A DNA stretch of 64,000 bases from Akkermansiaceae bacterium. GTDB taxonomy: Bacteria > Verrucomicrobiota > Verrucomicrobiia > Verrucomicrobiales > Akkermansiaceae. The position numbers and the translations under genes were made by a program. Shown here piece after piece: positions 1 through 10,025 of the stretch (the stretch's first letter is position 1; the number at the start of each line of letters is the position of its first letter). The stretch is taken from contig JANRFH010000047.1 in NCBI GenBank assembly GCA_030725745.1, forward strand, positions 77,894 to 141,893, given 5' to 3'. The notes beneath the pieces were generated by a model. It saw only the letters and a list, made by a program, of their open reading frames with translations. It was not told the origin of the DNA and did no database searches.

Positions 1-2
1 AC

Positions 3-398
3 GGCTCCTGTGTTTTAAGAAAGCCAGATATCAGAGCGATCCTCGAGGAATCCTTGGCGGATTTTTTCTTCTAACGAATAATTGATGGGATCAGATACGA
101 AATGCACTCATGGGTGATCATGCCGAACCACGTGCATATCCTTCTTTCCATGAAAGAGGGGATGAAGCTGGAGAAAGTAGTGGCGACTTGGAAGAATTAC
201 ACGGCCACGAGAATTAACCGGGTGCTAGGACTGCAAGGTCAGTTCTGGCAGAAGGATTACTTCGATCGAATGATCCGGGATTGGGAGCACTTTTCGAGAG
301 TAGCTCGGTATATCAGGAAAAATTCCGTGAAAGCGAAGATCAGGCAGGGGGAATATCTTTTCTACGAAGACGAGATTGTGAAACGAGTCTTGGGGTAA
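3..398 (+). pseudogene. RAYT/IS200-like (Y1) transposase remnant
   Basis: C-terminal half of a REP-associated tyrosine transposase. The HUH signature is visible as MPNHVHIL, and the downstream Tyr-containing helix region (YFDRMIRDW, ARYIRKN) matches the family. Reading the same frame back to the window edge gives more transposase-like protein (residues such as LRKPDIRAILEESLADF), but a TAA at 72-74 interrupts it. The family is normally about 150-250 residues, so the 98 residues left after the first ATG (102) lack the N-terminal part. I read it as a decayed copy, also cut by the window edge. RAYTs are known to be linked to REP palindromes, and such palindromes are abundant further along this window. 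Confidence 0.75.
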
Positions 399-559
399 GA
401 GCAGGATGGAGTGGCTGACGCCGGTCTGCCACTCCATCCCTAAGGCAATGAAACGAGTGGCGAACCAGCGTTCGCCACTCCAAAGCCAACGGCCTTTCCG
501 ACTTGCCTCCGCCTTCATCTGCAAATATCCATTATTTCGTAATATCTTACACTTTCATC

Positions 560-2677
560 ATGTCCGCCGATCTTCCCCCATCCCACGAAAAGAAATACTG
601 GGCGTTCATCTCCTATTCCTCGAAAGACAGAAAATGGGGGAAGTGGCTGCACAGCCGTTTGGAGAATTATCCCATCCCGAAGGAATTCCAAGGGACGGAG
701 CTTTTTGATGGGGCGGTTCTGGGGAAAGACCTGAAACCCTGTTTCCGGGATAGGGATGAACTTTCGGGTTCTGCGGATCTGGGGCCGGCGATTATGAATG
801 CGCTTAATCAATCACGTTACCTGATCGTTTTGTGTTCCAAGAACTCGGCGAAATCTGAGTGGGTGAACAAGGAGATCGAGGATTTTAAGGACATCGGTGG
901 AGAGAAGAAGATATTGGCTCTGATCCTTGATGGGGAACCCAATGCCACTTCGAATTCGAACTTGCCTGACGAAGAGGAATGCTTTCCTCCGGCGTTGCGT
1001 TATCCGTGTGAACCGCTTGCGGGGGATATGCGAAAAGAGGGGGATGGGAAGGAACGGGGTTTCTTGAAAGTCCTCTCTGGGATCGCGCAGCTTGATTTTG
1101 ATGTGCTATATCGCAGGCATGAGCGGGCTCAGAGGAAGAAGCGGTTGGTTTTGGGGGGAGCTTCTATCGCTTTGATTACGACACTCACCTTACTCTCCAT
1201 TGCAGCTGTTAGTCAGAAGATCAAAGCGGACAAGGAAACGGCTCGAGCTGAAATCCAAACTCGGAAGGTCGAAGAAGCAAACGCCAATCAGGATAAGCTT
1301 CTACTCGAAGCGAGCATGGGTGACCACGAAGCGGCCACCCGGGCGTTTAATGAAGGGAGATATAATGAAGGACTTGCCTACCTCGATCGTTCAATTCGCC
1401 TAAAGCCAGACAACGTAGGTCCCCAAATTATGGCCGCAAATTATCTCTTTGGGCCAGCCTCCCCGAATCATGTTACGAGGTGGATTGCTAGCTTTGATGA
1501 CTGGGTGACTAACATCACATTCAACCCGAACGGGAATCTCATAGCTATTTCACACGGTGGGAGCCTTACCTTAAAGGAGGCTGGGACGGGCAATGAGATT
1601 TATTCCCTGAAGTTTGGGGACTTCGTGACTCCTGTAGCGTTTAGCCCAGACGGTCGCTGGCTCGCCGTCGGTAGTGATGACAGCATCGTGCGCGTGATCG
1701 AAACGGCGACAGGCAAGGAGGTTTCTTCTTTGGAGTTCGGTGGAGGCGTGAATTGCGTGGTTTTCAGTCCGGACGGTCGCTGGTTTGCTGCCGGAAGTGG
1801 AGACCATACCGCGCGTGTGATAGAAGCGGCAACCGGCAAAGAAATTTCCTCGCTAAAGTTCCAAGAAGCGGTGACTTCCGTTACATTTAGTCCAGACGGT
1901 CGCCGGTTCGCCGCAGGGAGTAATGATAATACCGCTCGATTGATAGAAGCTGCGACGGGCAAACAGCTTTCCTCGCTGGAATTCGGTAAAGGTGTATTTT
2001 CCGTGGTATTTAGTCCGGACGGTAGCTTACTGATCGCTGAGAGTTATAGCGAAATTTCGCGTCTAATGGAGACGGCAACGGGAATGGAAGTATCTTCATT
2101 GGAGTTAGGGGTTGGGGTGAATTCCCTAATTTTCAGTCCGGACGGTCGCTGGCTTGCTAGGGGGCATCCTGACAATAGAGTGCGTGTTGTAGAAGTGGCG
2201 ACGGACAAGGACGTATCTGTCCTTAAGTTCGAGGAAAGGGTAATTTCTAAGGTGTTCAGCCCGGACGGACAGTGGCTTGCCGTCGGGTGTCGTGATAACA
2301 TCGCGCGTGTAATGGAAGTGGCGACGGGAACGCAAGTATCCTCGGTTGAGTTCGGCGATGATGTGGAATCCGTGGTGTTTAGTCCGGACGGTCACTGGCT
2401 CGCCGCCGGGAGTCGTGACAATACCGTGCGTGTAATTGAATCCGCGACGGGTAAAAATGTCTACTCACTGGATTTTGGGACAATTGTGACATCCGTGGCG
2501 TTTAGTCCGGACGGTCGCTGGCTTGCCGTAGGGTGTTGGGATAATGCCGCGCACATGTTGGAATCGGCAACGGGTAAGGAAGAATATTCGCTAGATTTCG
2601 GGGCAATTGTGACATCCGTGGCGTTTAGCCCGGACGGGCGCTGGCTTGCTGTTGGAAGTGAGAACAATACCGCGTGA
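560..2677 (+). CDS. TIR domain - transmembrane - WD40 repeat protein (N-terminal part, ended by in-frame TGA)
   Basis: Residues about 10-150 form a bacterial TIR domain: FISYSSKDRKWGKW, then CFRDRDELSGSADL, then SEWVNKEIEDF with the conserved Glu of TIR NADases. A hydrophobic segment (LVLGGASIALITTLTLL) at about residues 194-216 should anchor it, followed by a charged coiled-coil-like stretch and one TPR-like helix pair (FNEGRYNEGLAYLDRSI). The rest is WD40-type beta-propeller repeats of 41 residues with FSPDGRW cores. ATG 560 is preferred over ATG 503 because the extra residues are not TIR-like. The frame stops at TGA 2675-2677 in the middle of a repeat, yet the same frame continues for 247 codons. 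TIR-WD40 proteins are thought to act in signalling or antiviral NAD depletion; the substrate here is unknown. Confidence 0.8.
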   Translation: MSADLPPSHEKKYWAFISYSSKDRKWGKWLHSRLENYPIPKEFQGTELFDGAVLGKDLKPCFRDRDELSGSADLGPAIMNALNQSRYLIVLCSKNSAKSEWVNKEIEDFKDIGGEKKILALILDGEPNATSNSNLPDEEECFPPALRYPCEPLAGDMRKEGDGKERGFLKVLSGIAQLDFDVLYRRHERAQRKKRLVLGGASIALITTLTLLSIAAVSQKIKADKETARAEIQTRKVEEANANQDKLLLEASMGDHEAATRAFNEGRYNEGLAYLDRSIRLKPDNVGPQIMAANYLFGPASPNHVTRWIASFDDWVTNITFNPNGNLIAISHGGSLTLKEAGTGNEIYSLKFGDFVTPVAFSPDGRWLAVGSDDSIVRVIETATGKEVSSLEFGGGVNCVVFSPDGRWFAAGSGDHTARVIEAATGKEISSLKFQEAVTSVTFSPDGRRFAAGSNDNTARLIEAATGKQLSSLEFGKGVFSVVFSPDGSLLIAESYSEISRLMETATGMEVSSLELGVGVNSLIFSPDGRWLARGHPDNRVRVVEVATDKDVSVLKFEERVISKVFSPDGQWLAVGCRDNIARVMEVATGTQVSSVEFGDDVESVVFSPDGHWLAAGSRDNTVRVIESATGKNVYSLDFGTIVTSVAFSPDGRWLAVGCWDNAAHMLESATGKEEYSLDFGAIVTSVAFSPDGRWLAVGSENNTA

Positions 2678-2812
2678 GTGATGGAAGCGGCAACTGGCAA
2701 GCAAGTATCCGCGTTGGAGTTTCGAGATAGTGTGAAATCTGTGGCGTTCAGTTCTGATGGTCGCTGGTTCGCCGCAGGGAGCGATGACAACACTGCGCGT
2801 GTGATCGATTCA
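1499..2812 (+). repeat. Tandem 123-bp repeats encoding WD40 blades
   Basis: Eleven consecutive units begin at 1499, 1619, 1742, 1865, 1988, 2111, 2234, 2357, 2480, 2603 and 2726. The first is 120 bp and the last is partial; the others are exactly 123 bp (41 codons). Each encodes the pattern xVxSVxFSPDGRWLAxGSxDN followed by an ATGKxxSSL segment. Units 9 and 10 are nearly identical at the DNA level, which points to recent duplication or gene conversion. The perfect periodicity makes the region prone to expansion, contraction and assembly error. Confidence 0.9.
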
Positions 2813-3421
2813 AATTGGTGGAAGATCAATTATAATGAGGGTATTGAGTATGGTGAATTACTGTCCTCGATGTCAGTTGTAGAGTTTGATGACGTAGGTA
2901 AGCTTTCTTTGAATCCTCAAATGCGATCGCTGAGCGTGACAGGAAAAGATTTCTTCCGAACTCCAATTGCTCCAACACTTCAACCATTGGCAATATGGCT
3001 GACAGATCTACCTGAAGAGCGGATGTCTTCTCCTTGGTCGAAGAAGCCCCTTCGAAACTACATTGGAGAACGACTCATCGATACAATTTCTTCTGGAGTG
3101 ATACGATCATCGGCGGATCAGGCTCCCTGGCATCCACTTGTTCCTGTCTCGCTTGCTTGGCTTGAGGAAGATAGTGTCCAAGACTTTCTAGCTGGACTCA
3201 CACTCAAGCGACTTCGCGACGCAGATCCCGAACTCTGGGGCAAGGAGACTTTGGCGCTCTATTTCGCGAAATCGGCGGAGCGAATGGATGAAATTGGACT
3301 GGTACAGGTGGCGCTGGATACGGCGGAGGAAGCACTAAAACGGAATCCGGGGGATGAGGGGGTGTTGCGGATTCTGGAGAATGTGAAGGAGAGGATGGAG
3401 AAAGTGCCGAGTGATCAGTGA
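2678..3421 (+). pseudogene. C-terminal part of the TIR-WD40 protein, after an in-frame stop
   Basis: The frame is identical to the preceding gene. It opens with the second half of WD40 unit 10 (EAATGKQVSALEF), one more blade, then an unrelated C-terminal region of about 190 residues. That region holds two helical segments near the end (WGKETLALYFAKSAERMDE and VQVALDTAEEALKRNPGDE), the last being TPR-like. The equivalent codon in other units is Arg (CGT), and a CGA-to-TGA transition would create the stop. With the stop suppressed or reverted, the full protein would be about 953 residues from ATG 560. Independent translation from GTG 2678 is possible but would give half a blade, so I treat it as the separated 3' part of a broken gene. 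Confidence 0.7.
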
Positions 3422-3439
3422 TCAGTGCCGAGTGAGAAG
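3403..3439. repeat. GTGCCGAGTG / ATCAGTG intergenic repeat
   Basis: AGTGCCGAGTG occurs twice here around tandem ATCAGTG units, and again at 19101-19130, with a weaker relative (GTGAGAAGTGCCAAGTG) near 7180. Here the repeat supplies the last codons (VPSDQ) and the stop of the preceding reading frame. Confidence 0.6.
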
Positions 3440-3470
3440 GTGAATTCGCCAACCAAAGTGAGCGGTTCTA

Positions 3471-3869
3471 TCACCAGTCTTCGAGCGTTAGCGCTTCGAT
3501 GCGGCGGAAGTCTTTGGTGTTGTTGGTGACGAGGGGGTGCTGGTGGATTGCAGCGGTGGCGGCGATGAAGACGTCGGTGATGCTGATTGGGGTTCCTTGG
3601 TTGAGTAGCTTGGCATTGATGTGTGCGGCGGCTTGAGCACACGAGGAATCAAAAGGCAGGATCTGCAAGGATGAGATGAAGCGGGAGACTTTGGAGTTTT
3701 CCTCTTCGCGACGGTCTTCAGGTGCCCTGTCCGCGCCTTGGAATAGTTCGAACTCGGTGATGACGGAGATGTAGTAATCCTCAGGGCGGCAGGCGGCGAG
3801 CCTCTGGACGACTTTCTTGCGTCCGCGCAGGACGTCGATGCAGACATTCGTGTCGAGAATCCGCTTCAC
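3471..3869 (-). CDS. vapC: PIN-domain toxin, VapC family
   Basis: A 132-residue PIN-domain endoribonuclease, the normal size for VapC. The acidic metal-binding residues are in order: D6 (ILDTNVC), E41 (ITEFELFQG), D99 (SITDVFIAATA) and D120 (NNTKDFRRI). VapC toxins typically cleave tRNA or rRNA and are held inactive by their cognate antitoxin. Its ATG overlaps the antitoxin stop by four bases, so the pair is co-transcribed and translationally coupled. The RNA target cannot be predicted from sequence. Confidence 0.9.
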   Translation of the reverse strand: MKRILDTNVCIDVLRGRKKVVQRLAACRPEDYYISVITEFELFQGADRAPEDRREEENSKVSRFISSLQILPFDSSCAQAAAHINAKLLNQGTPISITDVFIAATAAIHQHPLVTNNTKDFRRIEALTLEDW

Positions 3870-4087
3870 AGGCTTTTCTCAGTGTAGGCGGGTTGCTCCC
3901 TGCCGAAATCCTTACGGGTGATCCGGATGTCCTCGAAGAAGCCTTCCGGCCAGCCGTTTTCCGAAACCTCCTCGATGATGATCTTTTTCCCCTCCCGGTG
4001 GATGGATACCGGCCCGCAGGCGATTTCCATTGCCTTTGGCAGCCTGACGGCGAGGGAGTTGCCGCTTTTGAAGACTTTGGTTTTCAT
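3866..4087 (-). CDS. vapB: AbrB/MazE-type antitoxin, VapB family
   Basis: A 73-residue protein with an N-terminal swapped-hairpin AbrB DNA-binding domain (KVFKSGNSLAVRLPKAM, residues 4-20) and an acidic/aromatic C-terminal tail (GWPEGFFEDI) of the sort that wraps the PIN toxin. It lies directly upstream of vapC with a 4-bp overlap. VapB normally neutralises VapC and, with it, represses the operon by binding an inverted repeat in the promoter. Such a repeat is present just upstream. Confidence 0.9.
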   Translation of the reverse strand: MKTKVFKSGNSLAVRLPKAMEIACGPVSIHREGKKIIIEEVSENGWPEGFFEDIRITRKDFGREQPAYTEKSL

Positions 4088-4094
4088 GTCTATG

Positions 4095-4124
4095 AGTATA
4101 TACAGGTGTGGATATACTTTTCAA
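4095..4124 (-). promoter_or_regulatory. vapBC promoter with overlapping inverted-repeat operator
   Basis: On the minus strand TTGAAA (4119-4124) is followed after 18 bp by TATACT (4095-4100), a near-consensus sigma-70 promoter. The spacer and -10 box lie in an imperfect inverted repeat, AGTATATAC-N6-GGATATACT (4095-4118), a good candidate VapBC autorepression site. Only 7 bp separate the -10 hexamer from the vapB ATG, so the transcript would begin at or next to the start codon and be leaderless. Confidence 0.65.
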
Positions 4125-4151
4125 TCATGGGCTTCGGGATGTGTGTGGGGG

Positions 4152-7213
<3,062 letters not shown>

Positions 7214-7229
7214 TTAGGATGAGGGGGGT

Positions 7230-7270
7230 GAACATCGAACATTGAACGTTCAACATTGAACATCGAATGG
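7230..7270. repeat. AACATTGAACATCGAA intergenic repeat
   Basis: Tandem and inverted GAACATYGAAC units centred on the palindrome TTGAACGTTCAA, followed by TGGAAGACTTGG. A second copy is at 7769-7811 with the same flank. It lies between ligA and the IscA-like gene; I see no promoter motif in it. Confidence 0.65.
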
Positions 7271-7310
7271 AAGACTTGGGGCGGGGATGAATCTTAGGAT
7301 GCTGGCAGTT

Positions 7311-7358
7311 AACCCCGAGACGGGGTTTTCACGGCCTGCCCCGAGACGGGGAAGCTAC
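7311..7358. repeat. Two-hairpin REP element, copy A
   Basis: First stem AACCCC-GAGAC-GGGGTT, linker TTCACGGCCTG, second stem CCCC-GAGAC-GGGG, then AAGCTAC. Copies B (20037-20083) and C (25295-25341) keep the linker and the loops but have different, compensated stems. Confidence 0.8.
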
Positions 7359-7414
7359 GAAGACTTGAGTTGACGGGGGGAGGCAGGGGAAGCAGGTTTC
7401 GGCTGTTGAGTGCT

Positions 7415-7765
7415 GTGAACTACAAGGTGGGCAATGAGAAGCTGGTGAAGGTGCTGGATAATGCTTCGGCGCATTTGCGGGGGCTCTTGGAGAAACAGGG
7501 GCGGGCGGATGGTGGGTTGCGGATTGCTGTGATTGGTGGGGGGTGCTCGGGGCTTCAGTATAAAATGGATTTGGTGGATGGGCCGCGTGACCGGGATATT
7601 TTGGTTCCGAGTAACGGGGTGAATGTGGTGATTGATCCGAAGAGTGCGCTTTTTGTGAGTGGGAGTGAGTTGGATTTTTCTGATGATTTGCAGCAGGGGG
7701 GGTTCAAGGTGAGTAATCCGAATGCGGTGGTGACGTGTTCTTGTGGGGAGAGCTTTGCTGCCTGA
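7415..7765 (+). CDS. Iron-sulfur cluster assembly accessory protein, IscA/HesB family
   Basis: A-type Fe-S carrier that takes clusters from the scaffold to apoproteins. The three conserved cysteines are present: one in GGGCSGLQYKM and two in the C-terminal TCSCGESF motif. The GTG at 7415 gives about 116 residues, close to the usual 105-120. A TTG at 7370 would add a Gly/Arg-rich leader not found in the family, so I chose the GTG, although neither has a strong ribosome-binding site. It is followed about 190 bp later by a J-domain protein, which fits an ISC-type pairing of carrier and co-chaperone. The rest of the ISC or SUF system is not in the window. Confidence 0.85.
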   Translation: MNYKVGNEKLVKVLDNASAHLRGLLEKQGRADGGLRIAVIGGGCSGLQYKMDLVDGPRDRDILVPSNGVNVVIDPKSALFVSGSELDFSDDLQQGGFKVSNPNAVVTCSCGESFAA

Positions 7766-7768
7766 GGC

Positions 7769-7811
7769 AGAACGTTGAACATCGAACGACCAACATTGAA
7801 CATTGAATGGA
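7769..7811. repeat. AACATTGAACATCGAA intergenic repeat, second copy
   Basis: Same units as 7230-7270 (GTTGAACATCGAAC, CAACATTGAACATTGAA) and the same TGGAAGAGTTGG flank. The two copies bracket the IscA-like gene, so they could recombine. Confidence 0.6.
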
Positions 7812-7861
7812 AGAGTTGGTATGAGTGAATTGAGAGATTTGGGCGGGGCTTGGCTGGGATT

Positions 7862-7905
7862 TTTACCGCAGAGACGCAGAGGTCGCGGAGGTGACGCAGA
7901 GCTTG
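7862..7905. repeat. ACCGCAGAGACGCAGAGG-type intergenic repeat
   Basis: GACGCAGAGGTCGCGGAGG with iterated GACGCAGAG units. It occupies most of the gap between the IscA-like and J-domain genes and carries no reading frame. Confidence 0.5.
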
Positions 7906-7954
7906 GGTTCCTCCTTCGCCGAGGCTACGGCGGACAAGTGTGATTTTTTGATTT

Positions 7955-8494
7955 ATGAATGCTTTTGAACGGCTGGGGCTGGGGGTTGGGTTGGTGGTTT
8001 CTGAGGGAGAGGTGAGGGAGGCTTTTCGGAAACGGGCGGCGGAGGTGCATCCGGATTCTGGGGGGGATGAGGGCGAGTTTGCGGCGATGCAGGTGGCTCA
8101 GGAGGCTTTGATTAGTCCTTCTAAAAAGTTGAAGGAATGGCTGGGGGCGAAGGGTGAGGTGGTGGATTCGCGGGGGCAGATCGAGACGGGGCTGATGGAT
8201 CTTTTTCAGAAAGTGGCCGAGGTGGGATCGGGGGCGGAAGCGGCGATCAAGGGGGCCGAGAAGGCTCAGTCTTCGCTGGCGAAAGGCATGGCGGAGGTGG
8301 GGCTGATGGCTTCACGGGAAAAGGTGAAGGATCTGCTCGCCGAGATTGAAGCGGAACTTCAGGGGAGGGTTTCCAAATTCGGGGGGATCGAGGAAACGCA
8401 AGACTTCCGGCTGGCATCTGAGACGATGCGGGATCTGATTTTCCTGGAGAAGTGGAAAGGGACGCTCAAAGGGCTCTTCGGGCGTTTGATGTAG
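7955..8494 (+). CDS. J-domain protein, HscB-like co-chaperone
   Basis: Residues 1-60 form a J domain with the diagnostic HPD tripeptide (AAEVHPDSGGDEGEF, about residues 35-50), which stimulates a DnaK/HscA ATPase. The remainder (to residue 179) is helical with a coiled-coil look (EKVKDLLAEIEAELQGRVSK). It lacks the Gly/Phe region and zinc domain of DnaJ. Total length and helical C-terminus resemble HscB (about 170 residues), although HscB's usual conserved C-terminal motifs are not obvious. Its place just after an IscA-family gene supports a role in Fe-S cluster transfer, but that is inference from context. Confidence 0.75.
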   Translation: MNAFERLGLGVGLVVSEGEVREAFRKRAAEVHPDSGGDEGEFAAMQVAQEALISPSKKLKEWLGAKGEVVDSRGQIETGLMDLFQKVAEVGSGAEAAIKGAEKAQSSLAKGMAEVGLMASREKVKDLLAEIEAELQGRVSKFGGIEETQDFRLASETMRDLIFLEKWKGTLKGLFGRLM

Positions 8495-8502
8495 CGAGAA
8501 GA

Positions 8503-8652
8503 CTAGCGCTGTGGAACGGGAGAACTCAGGAGCGAGGTTTGGTTGGCTCGCTTGATTTCTGAAGTCTTGGCGAGGTAGAAAAGCACGCCGCTACCACCGA
8601 CGACCGCGATAAGGACGACGAAGGCGATGATGAGCATGAGGAAGGACTTCAT
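8503..8652 (-). CDS. Small single-pass membrane protein (49 aa)
   Basis: ATG at 8652 to TAG at 8503-8505. The translation starts MKSFLMLIIAFVVLIAVV, giving a hydrophobic helix over residues 3-27, then FYLAKTSEIKRANQ and a short polar tail. No homologue is recognised. It has an intact start and stop and a sensible topology (one N-terminal membrane span, charged tail). It fills the otherwise empty 200-bp gap between the convergent J-domain gene and rsmB and reads in the same direction as rsmB, starting 45 bp after the rsmB stop, so the two could be co-transcribed. Confidence 0.6.
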   Translation of the reverse strand: MKSFLMLIIAFVVLIAVVGGSGVLFYLAKTSEIKRANQTSLLSSPVPQR

Positions 8653-8696
8653 GAGGGTAGTTTCGCTGAGCTAAGGGCGGATGGCGAGTGGGAAAA

Positions 8697-9929
8697 TTAG
8701 TTGGCGGTGAGGACGGCGGCGAAGGCTCCGTCGGTGCCGTGCTCGTTTGGCTTGATCTGGATGGTTTTTCCGACCGTCAGGCCGTGCTTTTCGGCGAAGG
8801 CGGTGACGAGTTCGATGTTTTCCGCGGCCTCGATGGAGCAGGTGGAGTAGACGATGCGGCCGCCGGGCTTGAGACAGGGGAGGGCGTTTTCGAGGATGGA
8901 GGTTTGGATTTTTGCGAGATCTTCGATGTCCTGCGGCTGGAGGCGCCAGCGGACATCGACGCGGCGGCGGATGACTCCGGTGTTGGAGCAGGGGACGTCG
9001 AGCAGGATGGCATCGAAGGCTCCATGGAAACGCTCGGGGGCGGGTGTGCACCAGTCGTGGATGGACAACTCATCCGGTTTGATGTGGAGGCGGGCAAGGT
9101 TTTGCTCAAGGCGCGGGATGCGTTTCTCGTTGGAGTCGGTGCAGGTGAGGCCGGTGCCGGAGCCGAGGGCTGCGGCGATGAGGAAGGCTTTTCCGCCCGG
9201 GGCGGCGCAGGCATCGAGGATTTTTTCGCCGGGCATGGGTGCGAGGAGTTCGACGCAGTGGCGGGTGGCGGGATCCTGGATGTAGAGGGCTCCCTTCGCG
9301 AGGAGTTCGTTGGGGATTTTGCCATCTAGGCGGTAATACATCTGGGCGAAGGGGAGTCTTTTGCCGGGGATGTCTTCGGGGGCTTCGGTGAGGGGGTTGA
9401 GGCGGAAAAAGGTTTCGGCGGGTTGGTTGTCCCATTCCATGATGGCGACGGCGGTTTCTTTGCCGAAGGCTTTGCGCCAGCGATTGAAGAGCCAATCCGG
9501 GTGGGAGTGGCGGGTGGCGGGGTTCATTTCATCGAGATCTTCCATGAGGCGTTTGCGGGATGAAATGGCTTTGCGGAGGACGGCGTTGATGAGGGAGCGG
9601 ACGGGGGCTTTTCCGGCTTCGACGGTTTCGTTAACGGCGGCGTGGTCGGGGATTTCGAGGATGAGGAGCTGGCAGAGGCCGACGCGGAGGACATCGCGCG
9701 TTTCGGCATCGAGTTTTCCTTGGCGGAGTTTGCCGATCCAGAAATCGAGGACGCGGCGGTGGCGGAGGACGCCGAAGAGGATGGCCTGGAGGAGGGCGCG
9801 ATCCTGTGAGGAGAGCATGCGACGCTGTGCGTGGCGCTCGACGAGGGATTCGGCGTAGTCGTGGCCTTTTGACCAGGCGCGGAGTGCGGAGACGGCGGCT
9901 TGGCGGACGTGGAAGTTTTTGGCAGGCAT
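8697..9929 (-). CDS. rsmB: 16S rRNA (cytosine(967)-C(5))-methyltransferase
   Basis: Methylates C5 of C967 in 16S rRNA. The N-terminal about 140 residues are a NusB-like RNA-binding domain (NVRQAAVSALRAWSKG-type start, RALLQAILFGVLRHRRVLD). The C-terminal Rossmann methyltransferase domain shows the SAM site (DACAAPGGKAFLIAAAL), DVPCSNTGVIRRR with one conserved Cys, and the catalytic Cys in YSTCSIEAAEN. Length about 410 fits the family. ATG 9929 is chosen over TTG 9938. The TTG lies in a TTGAAA-rich repeat that abuts the start codon, a pattern seen upstream of several other genes in this window. Confidence 0.93.
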   Translation of the reverse strand: MPAKNFHVRQAAVSALRAWSKGHDYAESLVERHAQRRMLSSQDRALLQAILFGVLRHRRVLDFWIGKLRQGKLDAETRDVLRVGLCQLLILEIPDHAAVNETVEAGKAPVRSLINAVLRKAISSRKRLMEDLDEMNPATRHSHPDWLFNRWRKAFGKETAVAIMEWDNQPAETFFRLNPLTEAPEDIPGKRLPFAQMYYRLDGKIPNELLAKGALYIQDPATRHCVELLAPMPGEKILDACAAPGGKAFLIAAALGSGTGLTCTDSNEKRIPRLEQNLARLHIKPDELSIHDWCTPAPERFHGAFDAILLDVPCSNTGVIRRRVDVRWRLQPQDIEDLAKIQTSILENALPCLKPGGRIVYSTCSIEAAENIELVTAFAEKHGLTVGKTIQIKPNEHGTDGAFAAVLTAN

Positions 9930-9930
9930 A

Positions 9931-9960
9931 AATTTCAACTTTCAAAATTCAACTTCCAAG
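9931..9960 (-). repeat. TTGAAA-type 5' leader repeat, rsmB copy
   Basis: Sense strand reads CTTGGAAGTTGAATTTTG followed by AAAGTTGAAATTT, ending one base before the rsmB ATG. It is a member of a family found in the same sense position at 12782, 20917, 23282, 24461, 25264 and 35691. Confidence 0.7.
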
Positions 9961-9978
9961 AAAGAAGAAGAGGGTGGG

Positions 9979-10012
9979 AACCGCGAATGAACGCTAATGG
10001 GCGCGAATTTGG
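9979..10012. repeat. ACCGCGAATGAACGC-type repeat, single arm
   Basis: Three GCGAAT/GCTAAT units as in the longer inverted-pair element at 33987-34091. Only one arm is present here, between bioD and rsmB. Confidence 0.6.
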
Positions 10013-10025
10013 AAGATAAGTATTT

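Noticed and set aside
1499-2812. CRISPR-like array
   Set aside because: The period is 123 bp, in frame and without spacers; these are WD40 blades.
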